This document shows positions 36,248-46,200 of a stretch of 64,000 bases of DNA, in pieces. A program made the position numbers and the translations under genes. Source of the DNA: Herbaspirillum hiltneri N3 (GTDB taxonomy: Bacteria; Pseudomonadota; Gammaproteobacteria; Burkholderiales; Burkholderiaceae_D); the NCBI RefSeq assembly GCF_001267925.1, contig NZ_CP011409.1, positions 992,001-1,056,000 of the forward strand, written 5' to 3'. The notes below the pieces were generated by a model. That model was not told the origin of the DNA. It saw nothing but the letters and a program-made list of their open reading frames with translations, and searched no databases. Numbering within the stretch: position 1 is the stretch's first letter; the number at the start of each line of letters is the position of its first letter.

Positions 36248-37165
36248 TCAGCGGGTGCGGATGCGCGGGTCGAGCAGCGCGTTGATGACGTCGGCCAGGA
36301 AGGTCAGGCCGATGTAGAACATGGCGATGATCAGCACCACTGCCTGCACCACCGGATAGTCGTTGCGTGAAATGGCGTCCCAGGCCAGCTGGCCGAGTCC
36401 CTGCATCGAGTAGACCGATTCGATCACCACCGAGCCGCCCAGCATGAAACCGAGTTCGACGGCGGCCAGCGCCACCACCGGGATGACGGCATTGCGCAGT
36501 GCGTGCTTGAAGATCACCTTGCCTTTGCTGAGGCCTTTGGCGCGTGCGGTGCGGATGTAGTCGGAACCGAGCACCTCGAGCATGCCGGCGCGCGTGAGCC
36601 GCATCATCGCGGGCATCGCGTAGTAGCCGAGAGCGATGGCCGGCAGCACGAAGTGTTCCCAGTTCTCGTTGCCGGACACGGGAAACCAGTGCAGCGTGAC
36701 GGAAAAAATCAGGATCAGGCTCAGGCCGAACCAGAAGCTGGGCATGGCCTGTCCCACCACGGCAATCACCAGCGCCGCGCGGTCCAGCCAGGTGTCCCGA
36801 TAAATCGCCGCCAGCACGCCGAGCGGAATGGCCACCGTGACGGCCAGCAGCAAGGCGATGCCGCCCAGCTTCATGGTGATCGGCAGGCGTTCGGCCACCA
36901 TTTCCATGACCGGTCCCTGGAAGTAGAAGGACTTGCCGAAATCGAGATGCATGGCGTTGCCCAGCCAGTCGACATACTGGGACATCATCGGCCGGTCGAG
37001 GCCGAACTGGACGCGTATTGCTTCCACCTGCGAGGCGCTGGCTTCAGGTCCCGCAATCGCCGTAGCCAGGTCGCCCGACATGTGCAGCAGTGAAAAACTG
37101 ACGATCGATACCGTCACGGCGACGCACAAGGCAATCGCAAGGCGGCGCAAGAGATAGATCAACAT
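36248..37165 (-). CDS. Peptide-type ABC transporter permease (DppB/OppB-like)
   Basis: Inner-membrane permease of 305 aa. It begins MLIYLLRRLAIALCVAVTVS and has the EAA loop YIRTARAKGLSKGKVIFKHA. It follows the binding-protein gene by 60 bp. Together with the DppC-like protein it forms the channel. Confidence 0.92.
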   Translation of the reverse strand: MLIYLLRRLAIALCVAVTVSIVSFSLLHMSGDLATAIAGPEASASQVEAIRVQFGLDRPMMSQYVDWLGNAMHLDFGKSFYFQGPVMEMVAERLPITMKLGGIALLLAVTVAIPLGVLAAIYRDTWLDRAALVIAVVGQAMPSFWFGLSLILIFSVTLHWFPVSGNENWEHFVLPAIALGYYAMPAMMRLTRAGMLEVLGSDYIRTARAKGLSKGKVIFKHALRNAVIPVVALAAVELGFMLGGSVVIESVYSMQGLGQLAWDAISRNDYPVVQAVVLIIAMFYIGLTFLADVINALLDPRIRTR

Positions 37166-37225
37166 GGCGGCAAGCCCTCTTCACGTTGGCTGGGCGGACG
37201 GCGGTTGCCGTCCGCCATGGCGGAA

Positions 37226-38788
37226 CTACTTCCAGCTGGCTTCGTAGAAGCGCGGCAACTCATCCGGATAGCCCTGGAACTTCAGCTGCGAGTTGTAGGC
37301 GTAAAAGGTGGAGTAGGAAAATAGCGGCGCCATGAATGCCTGTTTTGAGATCGACTCCAGCGCCTTCGAGTAATTGACCTTGCGCACCGCCGGATCGGTC
37401 GAGCTGTCGGCGGTTTCCAGCCATTGGCGCACTTGAGGATCCTTGGTGATGTCGTCGCTGCCGCCCTTGAAGAACACGCCCGCGAATGCCGAGGTGTCGT
37501 TCATCGAGAACGATCCCCAGGCCTGGAAGGTCAACGGCGTCTTGCCGTTGCGGTACTCCACCTGCAGCGCCGCGTATTTCATGTAGTGCAGGCGGGCGCG
37601 GATGCCGACCTTGTGCAGGTCTCCGATGATGGCCTCGGCGAATTCGCGCTCGCGATAGGCATAGATATCGGTATCGAAGCCGTTCGGAAAGCCGGCGGCG
37701 GCGAGCAGTTCTTTCGCCTTGGCCGGGTTGTACTCATAGTTGATCGCGACCTTGGCGTCACACCCGAACTGGGTGCGGAAGCACGCGGTGTAGATCGGCT
37801 TGCTGCCGCCGCGCACCAGGTTGTCGGCAATGCCTTTGCGATTGATTGCGTAGTTGATGGCCTGGCGCACGCGCAAGTCCCTCATCGGCGAGTTGGGCGA
37901 CGACGAGCCGGGCGCGTCGATGGTCAGGAAACCCACCCGCATGGTCTCGCCGCTTTGCACGGTGACCTTGGGCATGCTCTTGAACGACTCGGCCTGGTCG
38001 GCCGGCACGCGCCAGATCCAGTCGACGGCGCCGGTCATCAGCTGGGCGGAGCGGGTTTCCGGATCCGGAATGACGACGAACTTGATGTTGCCGATCTTGG
38101 GCTGGCCTTGCGGACTGTCCTTGAAGTAGTTGTCATTCTTCACCAGGGTGACGCCTTGCCCGGGCGTCACGCTGGTGGTCTTGTACGGACCGGTGCCGAT
38201 CGGCGCCTTGGAGAAGCCTTCGAGGCCGACCTTCTTGAAGTACGCGCCCGGATAGATCGGCAACGGACCGGACAGGTATTCGAGCGCGGCCGGGAAAGCC
38301 TGTTTCAGGTTGATGCGGACTTTGTAGTCGCCCAGCTTTTCGGCGCTCTTGATCCAGTCGGTGTTCTGGCGCGTGACGGCCTTGGACTCATTGGAGACGA
38401 CGTAGTTGAAAGTGAACACGACATCGTCGGCGCTGAACTTGTCGCCGTTCTGGAACTGCACGCCCTGGCGCAGATCCAGCACCAGCGCGGTCGGCGATTC
38501 CCATTTCCAGGCGGTCGCCAGCTGCGGTTTGTAGTCGCCGCTCTTGGGATCGCGGTAGATCAGCGTGTCCCAGATCAGGTGCGCGAGGATGACGCCTTCG
38601 CGCAGGTTGTTGTGATACTGGCTGATGTTCTCGACTTCGCTGTCGGATGCGTAGACCAGCGTGTCGTTGGCCTTGTTGGCCAGCGCCGGCGCCGACATCG
38701 CCATGCCCGCCGCAGTCGCCGCCAGCAGCAATGCGCCGCGCGTCCGGCTCGCCAGCGACTTCTGCATCATGTTCTTCTTCACGTTCAT
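37226..38788 (-). CDS. ABC transporter substrate-binding protein, peptide/nickel family (SBP_bac_5)
   Basis: Periplasmic binding protein of 520 aa. It has a Sec signal peptide with cleavage near ALA at about residue 37 and then ANKANDTLVYASDSEV. The APIGTGPYKTTS and VRQAINYAINRKG segments are typical of the DppA family. The start at 38788 has GGAAGGG about 7 nt upstream. It heads a seven-gene operon running left: SBP, DppB, DppC, DppD, DppF, M20, M20. A LysR gene is divergent. Ligand could be a dipeptide, glutathione-like or acyl-amino acid compound. Confidence 0.9.
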   Translation of the reverse strand: MNVKKNMMQKSLASRTRGALLLAATAAGMAMSAPALANKANDTLVYASDSEVENISQYHNNLREGVILAHLIWDTLIYRDPKSGDYKPQLATAWKWESPTALVLDLRQGVQFQNGDKFSADDVVFTFNYVVSNESKAVTRQNTDWIKSAEKLGDYKVRINLKQAFPAALEYLSGPLPIYPGAYFKKVGLEGFSKAPIGTGPYKTTSVTPGQGVTLVKNDNYFKDSPQGQPKIGNIKFVVIPDPETRSAQLMTGAVDWIWRVPADQAESFKSMPKVTVQSGETMRVGFLTIDAPGSSSPNSPMRDLRVRQAINYAINRKGIADNLVRGGSKPIYTACFRTQFGCDAKVAINYEYNPAKAKELLAAAGFPNGFDTDIYAYREREFAEAIIGDLHKVGIRARLHYMKYAALQVEYRNGKTPLTFQAWGSFSMNDTSAFAGVFFKGGSDDITKDPQVRQWLETADSSTDPAVRKVNYSKALESISKQAFMAPLFSYSTFYAYNSQLKFQGYPDELPRFYEASWK

Positions 38789-38994
38789 TGCAGCCCTTCC
38801 ATTTGAAGTGTTGGGGAAAACAACGCCGCCACACGATGGCGTGGCACAACGACGTGCAATGGATACTAGGTCGATTGCGGGGGTGCCACAATTAGAGAAT
38901 TACGAAGCCAGCGTTGCTGTAATGAGAATGCAGGATTGTCGATTGCCATGAAAAACGGCTAATCTGTCGTCATTCGCTGCAAAAAAGGAAAGTC

Positions 38995-39897
38995 ATGAAA
39001 TCGCAATATCTGCAGGACACGGCGCTGCGCTACTTTCTGGAAGTGGTGCGCTGCGGCTCCATCGCCGCAGCCTCACAACGCCTGAACGTCGCAAGTTCGG
39101 CCATCAGTCGCCAGATCAGCAACCTGGAATCCTTGCTCGACACCGTCCTGTTCGAGCGCCGGCCGCGCGGCATGGTGCTCAGCGCCGGCGGCGAGATGCT
39201 GGCCGCGCACGCACAAAAGGTCACGCTGGAGGCCGACCGGATGGTGGCCGATTTGCTGGCGTTGAAGGGATTGCGCCGCGGTCGCATCCGCGTGGCGGCG
39301 TCGGAAGGTTTCGGCATCGACTTCCTGCCGCGGGTGATCCGCGGTTTCCAGCAGAAATATCCGGCCATCCAGTTTCAGGTCTACGTCGGACCGCCGGGGC
39401 TGGTCTCGCGCCAGGTGCGTGAAGGCGACTCCGACATCGGCGTGACCTTCAACCGGCTGCCGGAACCCGACATCAAGATCGCGCATCAGCAGCCCGCGCC
39501 CGTGCTGCTGCTGATGCGCAAGGGCCATCCGCTGAGCCGCTTCAAGAGCGTCACGCTGTCGCAACTGCGTCCTTATCCGCTGGCGCTACCCGAGCAGGAC
39601 ACTACGCTGCGGCAATTGTTCGACCTGGCCTGCAGCCGCCAGCAATTGGTGTTCGAGCCGGTGTTGACCAGCAACTACATCCAGACGCTGCACAACTATC
39701 TGCTGGAAGGCGATGCGCTCTCGCTGACCGGGGAAGTGACGGTGCGCTATCGCCAGGATGTTCTGACCATGGTGCCGATCAGCGACCGCGCGCTTGACGG
39801 CCGCTACGTCGAGGTGCAGACGCTGTCGGGCCGCACCTTGCCGCGCATTGTGGAGATCTTCCTCGACTACCTGCTGGCGGAGCTGAACAAGGATTAG
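38995..39897 (+). CDS. LysR-family transcriptional regulator
   Basis: Regulator of 300 aa. HTH residues about 10-65 contain RYFLEVVRCGSIAAASQRL and ASSAISRQISNLESLLDTVL. The GGRxL-like effector core is close to that of the LysR at 23718-24632. It starts after AAGGAAAGTC and is divergent from the ABC importer operon (206-bp gap), so it probably regulates it. Two similar LysR proteins therefore flank two importer-based catabolic modules in this window. Confidence 0.9.
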   Translation: MKSQYLQDTALRYFLEVVRCGSIAAASQRLNVASSAISRQISNLESLLDTVLFERRPRGMVLSAGGEMLAAHAQKVTLEADRMVADLLALKGLRRGRIRVAASEGFGIDFLPRVIRGFQQKYPAIQFQVYVGPPGLVSRQVREGDSDIGVTFNRLPEPDIKIAHQQPAPVLLLMRKGHPLSRFKSVTLSQLRPYPLALPEQDTTLRQLFDLACSRQQLVFEPVLTSNYIQTLHNYLLEGDALSLTGEVTVRYRQDVLTMVPISDRALDGRYVEVQTLSGRTLPRIVEIFLDYLLAELNKD

Positions 39898-39899
39898 GC

Positions 39900-39945
39900 G
39901 CCTTTCACCTTTCACCTCTTATCGCTCACCTCTCACCTTTCATGT
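39900..39945. repeat. Short CTTTCACC/TCTCACC tandem tract
   Basis: The interval between the convergent LysR and Lrp genes contains several close copies of CTTTCACCT or CTCACCTCT in a row. Such a low-complexity tract may have arisen by slippage. It has no hairpin or T-run, so it is not a terminator. Confidence 0.5.
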
Positions 39946-39946
39946 C

Positions 39947-40456
39947 TCACAGATGCAGCTGCGTGGTCGACAGCACTTCCTTGATCACCATGAAGGTGCG
40001 CACCTGGCGCACGCCCGGCAGGTAGAGCAACTGTTCCGCATGCAGGCGGTTGAAGCTGTCGTTGTCCTTGGTGCGCACCAGCATGAAGTAGTCGAACTCG
40101 CCGGTGACGACGTGGCACTCGAGGCAACCCGACACCCTTTGCACGGCCTTTTCGAACGCCGTGAACGACTCCGGCGTGGAGCGATCGAGCACCACGCCGA
40201 TCATCACCAGCGTGCCCGCATCGAGCGCGCGCGGATTGAGCAGCGCCACAATTCCCTTGATCAGGCCAAGTTCCTTGAGCCGCTCGACGCGCCGCAGGCA
40301 AGCCGGCGCGCTGAGGTTGACCCTGGCCGCCAGCGCCACGTTCGAAATCGATGCATCGCGCTGGAGCAGTTTGAGGATGGCGCGGTCGGTACGATCGAGC
40401 GAGTCGTTGAAGGATTCGTCGGCAGCGCTCTTGCTACGCAATTTTGTTGCTTTCAT
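39947..40456 (-). CDS. acdR: Lrp/AsnC-family regulator AcdR
   Basis: Lrp-type regulator of 169 aa. The HTH (residues about 20-65) contains LLQRDASISNVALAARVNLS, and the RAM domain follows (VMIGVVLDRSTPESFTAF). Divergent from acdS with a 212-bp AT-rich gap. In known plant-associated bacteria an Lrp-like AcdR activates the neighbouring ACC deaminase gene in response to ACC. That equivalence is inferred from position and family. Confidence 0.88.
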   Translation of the reverse strand: MKATKLRSKSAADESFNDSLDRTDRAILKLLQRDASISNVALAARVNLSAPACLRRVERLKELGLIKGIVALLNPRALDAGTLVMIGVVLDRSTPESFTAFEKAVQRVSGCLECHVVTGEFDYFMLVRTKDNDSFNRLHAEQLLYLPGVRQVRTFMVIKEVLSTTQLHL

Positions 40457-40668
40457 ATTTTATTTCTCAAAATAAAAATAATAAGAAAATGCATTGCTTA
40501 ATGATACTCGCCAAATAATAACCAAAGTTTGCAACCCTGGTTTGCGTGTTAATTCCTAAAATGAATGCCAGCGTCACCTCGATTTCCAGTATCAAGAGGC
40601 CCCACATGCCGTCTTTGTTCGCGAGTTTCGATGCCTGGATCCCCGTCCCCACTTTAGGAGCTGCACAC
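40457..40668. promoter_or_regulatory. acdR-acdS divergent promoter region
   Basis: The gap has runs of A and T near the acdR start (for example AATAAAAATAATAAGAAAAT around 40470-40490) that are unusual for this genome. Lrp-type boxes are AT-rich, so binding here is plausible. No consensus half-site can be stated. The acdS leader from 40546 reads through in frame but lacks a Shine-Dalgarno and is not part of known AcdS proteins. Confidence 0.4.
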
Positions 40669-41685
40669 ATGAATCTGAAGAAATTCGCCCGCTATCCACT
40701 GACCTTCGGCCCGACGCCGATCCAGCCGCTCAAACGCCTGAGCGCCCACCTGGGCGGCAAGGTCGAGCTGTATGCCAAACGTGAGGATTGCAACAGCGGT
40801 CTTGCCTTCGGCGGCAACAAGACGCGCAAGCTGGAATACCTGATTCCGGAAGCGCTGGAAGGCGGCTACGACACCTTGGTGTCGATCGGCGGCATCCAGT
40901 CGAACCAGACGCGCCAGGTGGCTGCGGTGGCGGCGCATCTGGGGTTGAAATGCGTACTGGTGCAAGAGAACTGGGTGAATTATTCGGACGCCGTCTACGA
41001 CCGCGTCGGCAATATTGAAATGTCGCGCATCATGGGCGCCGACGTGCGTCTCGACGCCGCCGGTTTCGACATCGGCATTCGCAAGAGCTGGGAAGACGCG
41101 ATGGAAAGCGTGCGCCAGAGCGGCGGCAAACCGTATCCGATTCCGGCCGGTTGCTCGGAACATCCGAAGGGCGGCCTCGGCTTCGTCGCGTTTGCTGAAG
41201 AAGTGCGCCAGCAGGAAGAAGAGCTCGGCTTCAAGTTCGACTACATCGTGACCTGCGCCGTCACCGGCAGCACGCAAGCCGGCATGGTGGTGGGCTTTGC
41301 CGCCGACGGCCGCGCCGACCGCGTGATCGGCATCGACGCATCGGCCAAGCCGCAGCAGACCTTCGATCAGATCCTGCGCATTGCAAAGAACACCGCCGGG
41401 CTGGTGGAACTGAACTACGACATCACCGAGAAAGACGTGGTGCTCGACACGCGTTTCGGCGGCCCGGAATACGGTTTGCCGAACGACGGTACGCTCGAGG
41501 CGATCCGCCTGTGCGCGCGCACCGAAGGCATCCTGACCGATCCGGTGTATGAAGGGAAATCGATGCACGGCATGATCGAGAAAGTACGCCTGGGCGAATT
41601 CCCGGCCGGCTCCAAGGTGCTGTACGCCCATCTGGGCGGCGTGCCGGCATTGAATGCCTACAGCTTCATCTTCCGCAACGGCTAA
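40669..41685 (+). CDS. acdS: 1-aminocyclopropane-1-carboxylate deaminase
   Basis: PLP enzyme of 338 aa that opens ACC, the ethylene precursor of plants, to 2-oxobutyrate and ammonia. The N-terminus [20 protein letters not shown] is that of bacterial AcdS. Lys51 in GGNKTRK binds PLP. Tyr294-Glu295 in DPVYEGKS and Leu322 in HLGG are the residues that separate true ACC deaminase from D-cysteine desulfhydrase. The start at 40669 has AGGAG 8 nt upstream. Divergent acdR is adjacent. This is a strong trait of plant-growth-promoting bacteria. Confidence 0.97.
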   Translation: MNLKKFARYPLTFGPTPIQPLKRLSAHLGGKVELYAKREDCNSGLAFGGNKTRKLEYLIPEALEGGYDTLVSIGGIQSNQTRQVAAVAAHLGLKCVLVQENWVNYSDAVYDRVGNIEMSRIMGADVRLDAAGFDIGIRKSWEDAMESVRQSGGKPYPIPAGCSEHPKGGLGFVAFAEEVRQQEEELGFKFDYIVTCAVTGSTQAGMVVGFAADGRADRVIGIDASAKPQQTFDQILRIAKNTAGLVELNYDITEKDVVLDTRFGGPEYGLPNDGTLEAIRLCARTEGILTDPVYEGKSMHGMIEKVRLGEFPAGSKVLYAHLGGVPALNAYSFIFRNG

Positions 41686-41775
41686 GAACGTATTTGCGAT
41701 CTTACTGCGCGACCCTGATTTGCCGCCGTTTAGCGACAACCGAGGGCCGCCCGCTACCGATCGTAAACACGTTCT
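41685..41775. repeat. Palindromic intergenic repeat, copy 2 (91 bp)
   Basis: Starts on the last base of the acdS stop codon, reads AGAACGTATTTGCGATC, and ends GATCGTAAACACGTTCT at 41759-41775. It matches the reverse complement of the copy at 31801-31944 almost throughout, but lacks about 53 nt of the middle of that copy. With its outer arms it can form a long hairpin downstream of acdS. Confidence 0.85.
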
Positions 41776-41906
41776 AAGCGCTGCGCCTGCTTTTGCGCAG
41801 CAATGCATGAGGTCCGCCGGCGCCGTCAACACTTCGGTCGCCGCCGGACCTTGTCCGCTTCAACAGGTATCGCCGCGCATGGATCCATGCGCATGGGAGA
41901 GCCGTC

Positions 41907-42146
41907 ATGAGCCCGGTAGCCAGTCCCGCCATCGTCCTGCTGCAGCAACTTGAAACCTTGCTCAGGGATCCCGTCATGGGGCCGCGCGTCGCGCAACGTG
42001 TTGCGGCGGCCATGGAGGCCGTCGTGCAGGAGAAAAACGCGGGCGAGGCAGTCAGGCCCGATCTCGAGGCCTATGCCCGGTTGTGGATCCCGGCATGGGA
42101 CGAGGCTGGCAGGGAGCAGGCATGGATTTCATTGGCGTCGATATGA
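41907..42146 (+). CDS. Hypothetical small protein (79 aa)
   Basis: Open frame of 79 codons with high GC3 and a helical composition (LLQQLETLLRDPVMGPRVAQ, VAAAMEAVVQEKNAGEA). It has no signal peptide, cysteines or recognisable domain. It starts after GAGAGCCGTC and converges on the MpaB-like gene. It is supported only by codon use and lack of overlap, so it may not be a gene. Confidence 0.45.
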   Translation: MSPVASPAIVLLQQLETLLRDPVMGPRVAQRVAAAMEAVVQEKNAGEAVRPDLEAYARLWIPAWDEAGREQAWISLASI

Positions 42147-42176
42147 AAGAGGAGTCGGCGGCCGGCGCCACCTGTC

Positions 42177-43046
42177 CTAATCAGCCGCCATGCGTTCGCG
42201 CGCCAGCTGTGCGGAGCTCTGGCGCACTGCCCAGCGCACCGGCCTGGCCGCCACGCCGACCGCGCGTTGCAGCAGCACCTGCTGTAGCGGCCGCAGCGGC
42301 GTCAACCCCAGCTGCTGCTTGGCCCAGCTGGGCAGCAAGTCCACGCCGGCGCGCGTCATCAGGCGCGTAAACGGCAGCGCAAGCGCATTCGGCGCCGGCG
42401 CATTCAACACCAGCTCCACCGTCTTGAGCGTACGCTCTTCGCAGCGCAATTGCGGGCGCATGCCGTCGATATAACTCTCCAGGTCCTTCAGATTGCGCGG
42501 CACGCCGACGGCGCCGAGCTTCTCGGCGACCAGTGCGATTTCATCGAGGTAACGATCCTGCATCGCCAGGCTGAAGTCCGGATTGCGATAGCGCACGTAG
42601 GCGCGCAGGAAGCACCATACTTCCGCCGCATGCACCCAGGTCAGCAGCGCCGGATCGTCGGCGGCATAGCTGCGGCCGTCGGCGGCGACGCCGCGTACAC
42701 TGGCGTGGATGCGTCGAACGCGTTCGATCAGGCGTTCGGCGTCGGCGCTGTTGCCGAAGGTCGTCCCCGCGATGAACTGCGCAGTGCCGCGCAAGCGGCC
42801 GAGCATGTCCTGCTGAAATGTGGAATGATCCCACACGCCCGCCAGCGGCAGCGGGTGCAGCATCTGCAATAGCAGAGCGCTGACGCCGCCGATCAGCATG
42901 GAAGTGAAGTCGCTGTGCACCTGCCAGCAGGCCGAATCCGGCCCGAACAACCCGGGGTCGCCCTTGGGCAGGCGGAAGTCGGGGCTGCCGGGCGGGCGGC
43001 TGATACTGATGACGCTGGCTTCGATGCGGCTGCGCAGGGCTTCCAT
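42177..43046 (-). CDS. Oxygenase MpaB family protein (DUF2236)
   Basis: Protein of 289 aa. The ASVISISRPPGSPDFRLPKG N-terminus and DFTSMLIGGVSALLLQMLHP, with a following His in WDHSTFQQD, resemble DUF2236 proteins, whose members include the fungal MpaB oxygenase and bacterial latex-clearing-like proteins. It has conserved RIHASVRG and WVHAAEVW segments with His residues that may bind haem or iron. Start 43046 was chosen over 43178, where the extra 44 residues are not family-like. Function unknown. Confidence 0.8.
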   Translation of the reverse strand: MEALRSRIEASVISISRPPGSPDFRLPKGDPGLFGPDSACWQVHSDFTSMLIGGVSALLLQMLHPLPLAGVWDHSTFQQDMLGRLRGTAQFIAGTTFGNSADAERLIERVRRIHASVRGVAADGRSYAADDPALLTWVHAAEVWCFLRAYVRYRNPDFSLAMQDRYLDEIALVAEKLGAVGVPRNLKDLESYIDGMRPQLRCEERTLKTVELVLNAPAPNALALPFTRLMTRAGVDLLPSWAKQQLGLTPLRPLQQVLLQRAVGVAARPVRWAVRQSSAQLARERMAAD

Positions 43047-43236
43047 GGAGGTTCTCGTGGGGCGGAGGGCAAATGGTAAGGCTTTTGCCGGCCAGATGCA
43101 GGGCGATGGCAGGTGGATAGTCAATGCCTTGCGGCAACATGACAGCAAAATGACGGCAAAATGACAAAAGCGTGGCATATAGGCAGAAAGCGCCAGACAA
43201 GCCCCGGGCAGCAGCCGGACGCGAAGTTATTCTGAG

Positions 43237-43242
43237 TATAAT
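43237..43242 (+). promoter_or_regulatory. Possible -10 box of the RND operon
   Basis: A TATAAT lies 29 bp before the start of the RND transporter gene, in a stretch richer in A and T than the flanks. No clear -35 element (only CCGGAC-like bases at the expected distance) is visible, so it may need an activator. Confidence 0.3.
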
Positions 43243-43271
43243 TAAAGTCTTACTTCAGGGAACCAAAGTAC

Positions 43272-46200
43272 ATGTCAATGGTCGAGTTGGCGCTGCGTCG
43301 CCCCTACACCTTTATTGTGATGGCGATGCTGATCGTGCTGTCCACGCCGCTCGTCCTCATGAAAATGGCGACCGACATCTTCCCGGAAATCAATATCCCG
43401 GTCATCAGCATCATCTGGAACTACAACGGCTTGTCCGCGCAGGAAATGGGCCAGCGCATCGCCGCGCAGAATGAGCGCGGGCTGACCACCGTAGTCAGCG
43501 ACATCGAGCACATCGAATCGCAATCGCTGGCCGGCGTCGCCGTGATCAAGGTGTTCTTCCAGCCGACCGCCAACATCCAGAACGCCATTGCGCAGACGGT
43601 CGCCTCGGTACAGTCGCAACTGCGCCAGCTGCCGCCCGGCATCACGCCGCCGCTGGTGATCAAGTATTCCGCATCCAGCATCCCGGTCATGCAACTGGCG
43701 CTGTCGAGCCCGACGCTGCCGGAGCAATCGCTGTTCGATGCCGCCATCAACACGCTGCGGCCGCAACTGATCACCATTCCCGGCGTGGCCGTGCCGTTCC
43801 CTTACGGCGGCAAGACCCGCCTGATCTCGGTCGACCTCGACACCCAGGCATTGCAGGCGCGCGGCCTGTCGCCGGTCGATGTGGTCAACGCCGTCAATAC
43901 GCAAAACCTGATCCTGCCGTCCGGCACCGCCAAGTTCGGCGCCACCGAATACACGGTCAAGATGAACGGCTCGCCGGAAGCCGTGGCCGGCCTCAATGAC
44001 TTGCCGGTGCGCACCAGCAACGGCGCCACCACCTACCTGAAGGATGTCGCCTACGTGCGTGACGGCTTTTCGCCGCAGACCAACGTGGTGCGCCAGGACG
44101 GCGTGCGCGGGGTGCTGCTGTCGGTACTCAAGAACGGCGGCGCCTCCACGCTGGACATCGTCAACAACCTGCGCGCGCTGTTGCCGCAAGCGCAGCAGAC
44201 CATGCCGTCCGACGTCAAGATCACGCCGCTGTTCGACCAGTCGCTGTTCGTCAAGGCGGCGGTCAAGGGCGTCGTCGCCGAAGCGCTCATCGCCGCCGGC
44301 CTGACTGCGGCGATGGTGTTGCTGTTCCTCGGCAACTGGCGCAGCACGCTGATCATCGCGCTGACGATTCCGTTGTCCATCCTGGCCTCGATCCTGATCC
44401 TCTATATGCTCGGGGAGACGCTCAACCTGATGACGCTGGGGGGGCTTGCGCTCTCGGTCGGCATCCTGGTCGACCAGGCCATCGTGACGATTGAAAACAT
44501 CGAGCGGCACATACACATGGGCAAGCCGCTGCACGACGCCATCATTGTCGGCGCCGGCGAAATCGGCGTGCCGGCCTTTGTCTCGACAGTATGTATTTGC
44601 ATCGTGTTCGTGCCGATGTTCTTCCTGTCGGGCGTGGCGCGTTTCCTGTTCGTGCCGCTGGCCGAAGCGGTGGTGTTCGCGATGGCGGCGTCGTATATCC
44701 TTTCGCGCACGCTGGTGCCGACGCTGGTGATGCTGCTGATGGGCGGCGTCCACGGGGCGCAAGGTGACACCGGCGGCGGCAAACCGAGCCTGCTGCAACG
44801 ACTGTACCGCGGCTTCGACAGCCGTTTCGAACACGTGCGCCGCGCCTATACGCTGGTGCTGTCGTCGCTGCTGTCGCACCGGCGCCGCTTCGCGCTGGCT
44901 TTCCTCGGTTTCTGCGTATTGTCCTGCCTGCTGTATCCCTTCCTCGGCCGCGACTTCTTCCCCAACGTCGACGGCGGCCAGATTCGCCTGCACATGCGCA
45001 TGCCGACCGGCACCCGCATCGAGGAAACCGCGCGCGCCGCCGATCAGGTGGAGGCGGCCATCCGCGAAATGATCCCGGCCGATGAACTGGAAACCATCCT
45101 CGACAACATCGGCGTGCCGAACAGCGGCATCAATCTCTCTTACAGCAATGCCGGCACCATCGGCACGCTCGACGGCGAAATCCTGATGTCGCTGCACGAA
45201 GGGCATCGGCCGACGGAGAAACTGGTCAGCATGCTGCGCGCGGAATTGCCCAAACGCTTCCCCGGCATCGAGTTCTTTTTCCAGCCGGCCGACATCGTCA
45301 CGCAGATTTTGAACTTCGGTTTGCCCGCCGCGATCGACGTGCAATTCACCGGTCCCAACCTGCAGCAGAACGCCGAGCTGGCCGCCCAGCTGACCAAGCA
45401 GATCCGCCAGATCCCCGGTGCGGTCGACGCCCACGTGCATCAGCGCCTCGACGGCCCGGCGCTGGACATGCAGATGGATCGCACACGCCTGCAGCAGTTC
45501 GGCCTGTCCGCCGCCAACGTCGGCCAGAACGTACTCATCGCATTGTCCGGCAGCTCGCAGACGACGCCGGCCTTCTGGCTCAATCCGCAGAACGGCGTGG
45601 TCTATAACATCGCCGTGCAGTCGCCGCAGTACCGTGTCGATTCGCTCGACGCGCTGCTCAACATCCCGGTCGGTGCGGGCGGCGGCGCCGGCGCCGGCGC
45701 CGCTGTGACGGGCGCGCCCGTCAATACGCAACTGCTGGGCAATCTGGTGGAAGTGAAGCCGGCCCGCCAGCAAGCGATTTCTTCGCGCTACAACATCCTG
45801 CCGGCCATCGACATCTATGTCAGCGTGCAAGGCACCGACCTGGCCAGCGTCGCCGGCAAGGTCGAGAAGCTGGTCGCGGAAATGCGTCCCAAGCTGCCGC
45901 GCGGCAGCCAGATCGTCATACGCGGCCAGGTGCAGACCATGCAGTCCTCGTTCATCGGCCTGGGCGTCGGCCTGGCGATGGCGATCGTGCTGGTCTACCT
46001 GCTGGTGGTGGTGAACTTCCAGTCGTGGATAGACGCGGCGATCATCATTGCTGCGCTGCCTGCCGCGCTGGCGGGCATCGCCTGGATGCTGTTCATCACC
46101 GGCACCACCTTGTCGGTGCCGGCGCTGACCGGGGCCATCATGACCATGGGGGTGGCGACCGCCAACAGTATCCTGATCGTCTCGTTTGCACGCCAGCGCC

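Noticed and set aside
40546-40668. In-frame 41-residue N-terminal extension of ACC deaminase
   Set aside because: AcdS proteins start at [11 protein letters not shown] and the Lys51/Tyr294/Glu295 numbering is exact from 40669, which also has AGGAG at good spacing.
43275-45830. 851-codon open frame on the minus strand opposite the RND permease gene
   Set aside because: Composition is Gln/Arg/His-rich and has no family features; it is the antisense shadow of a high-GC gene that clearly encodes an RND protein.
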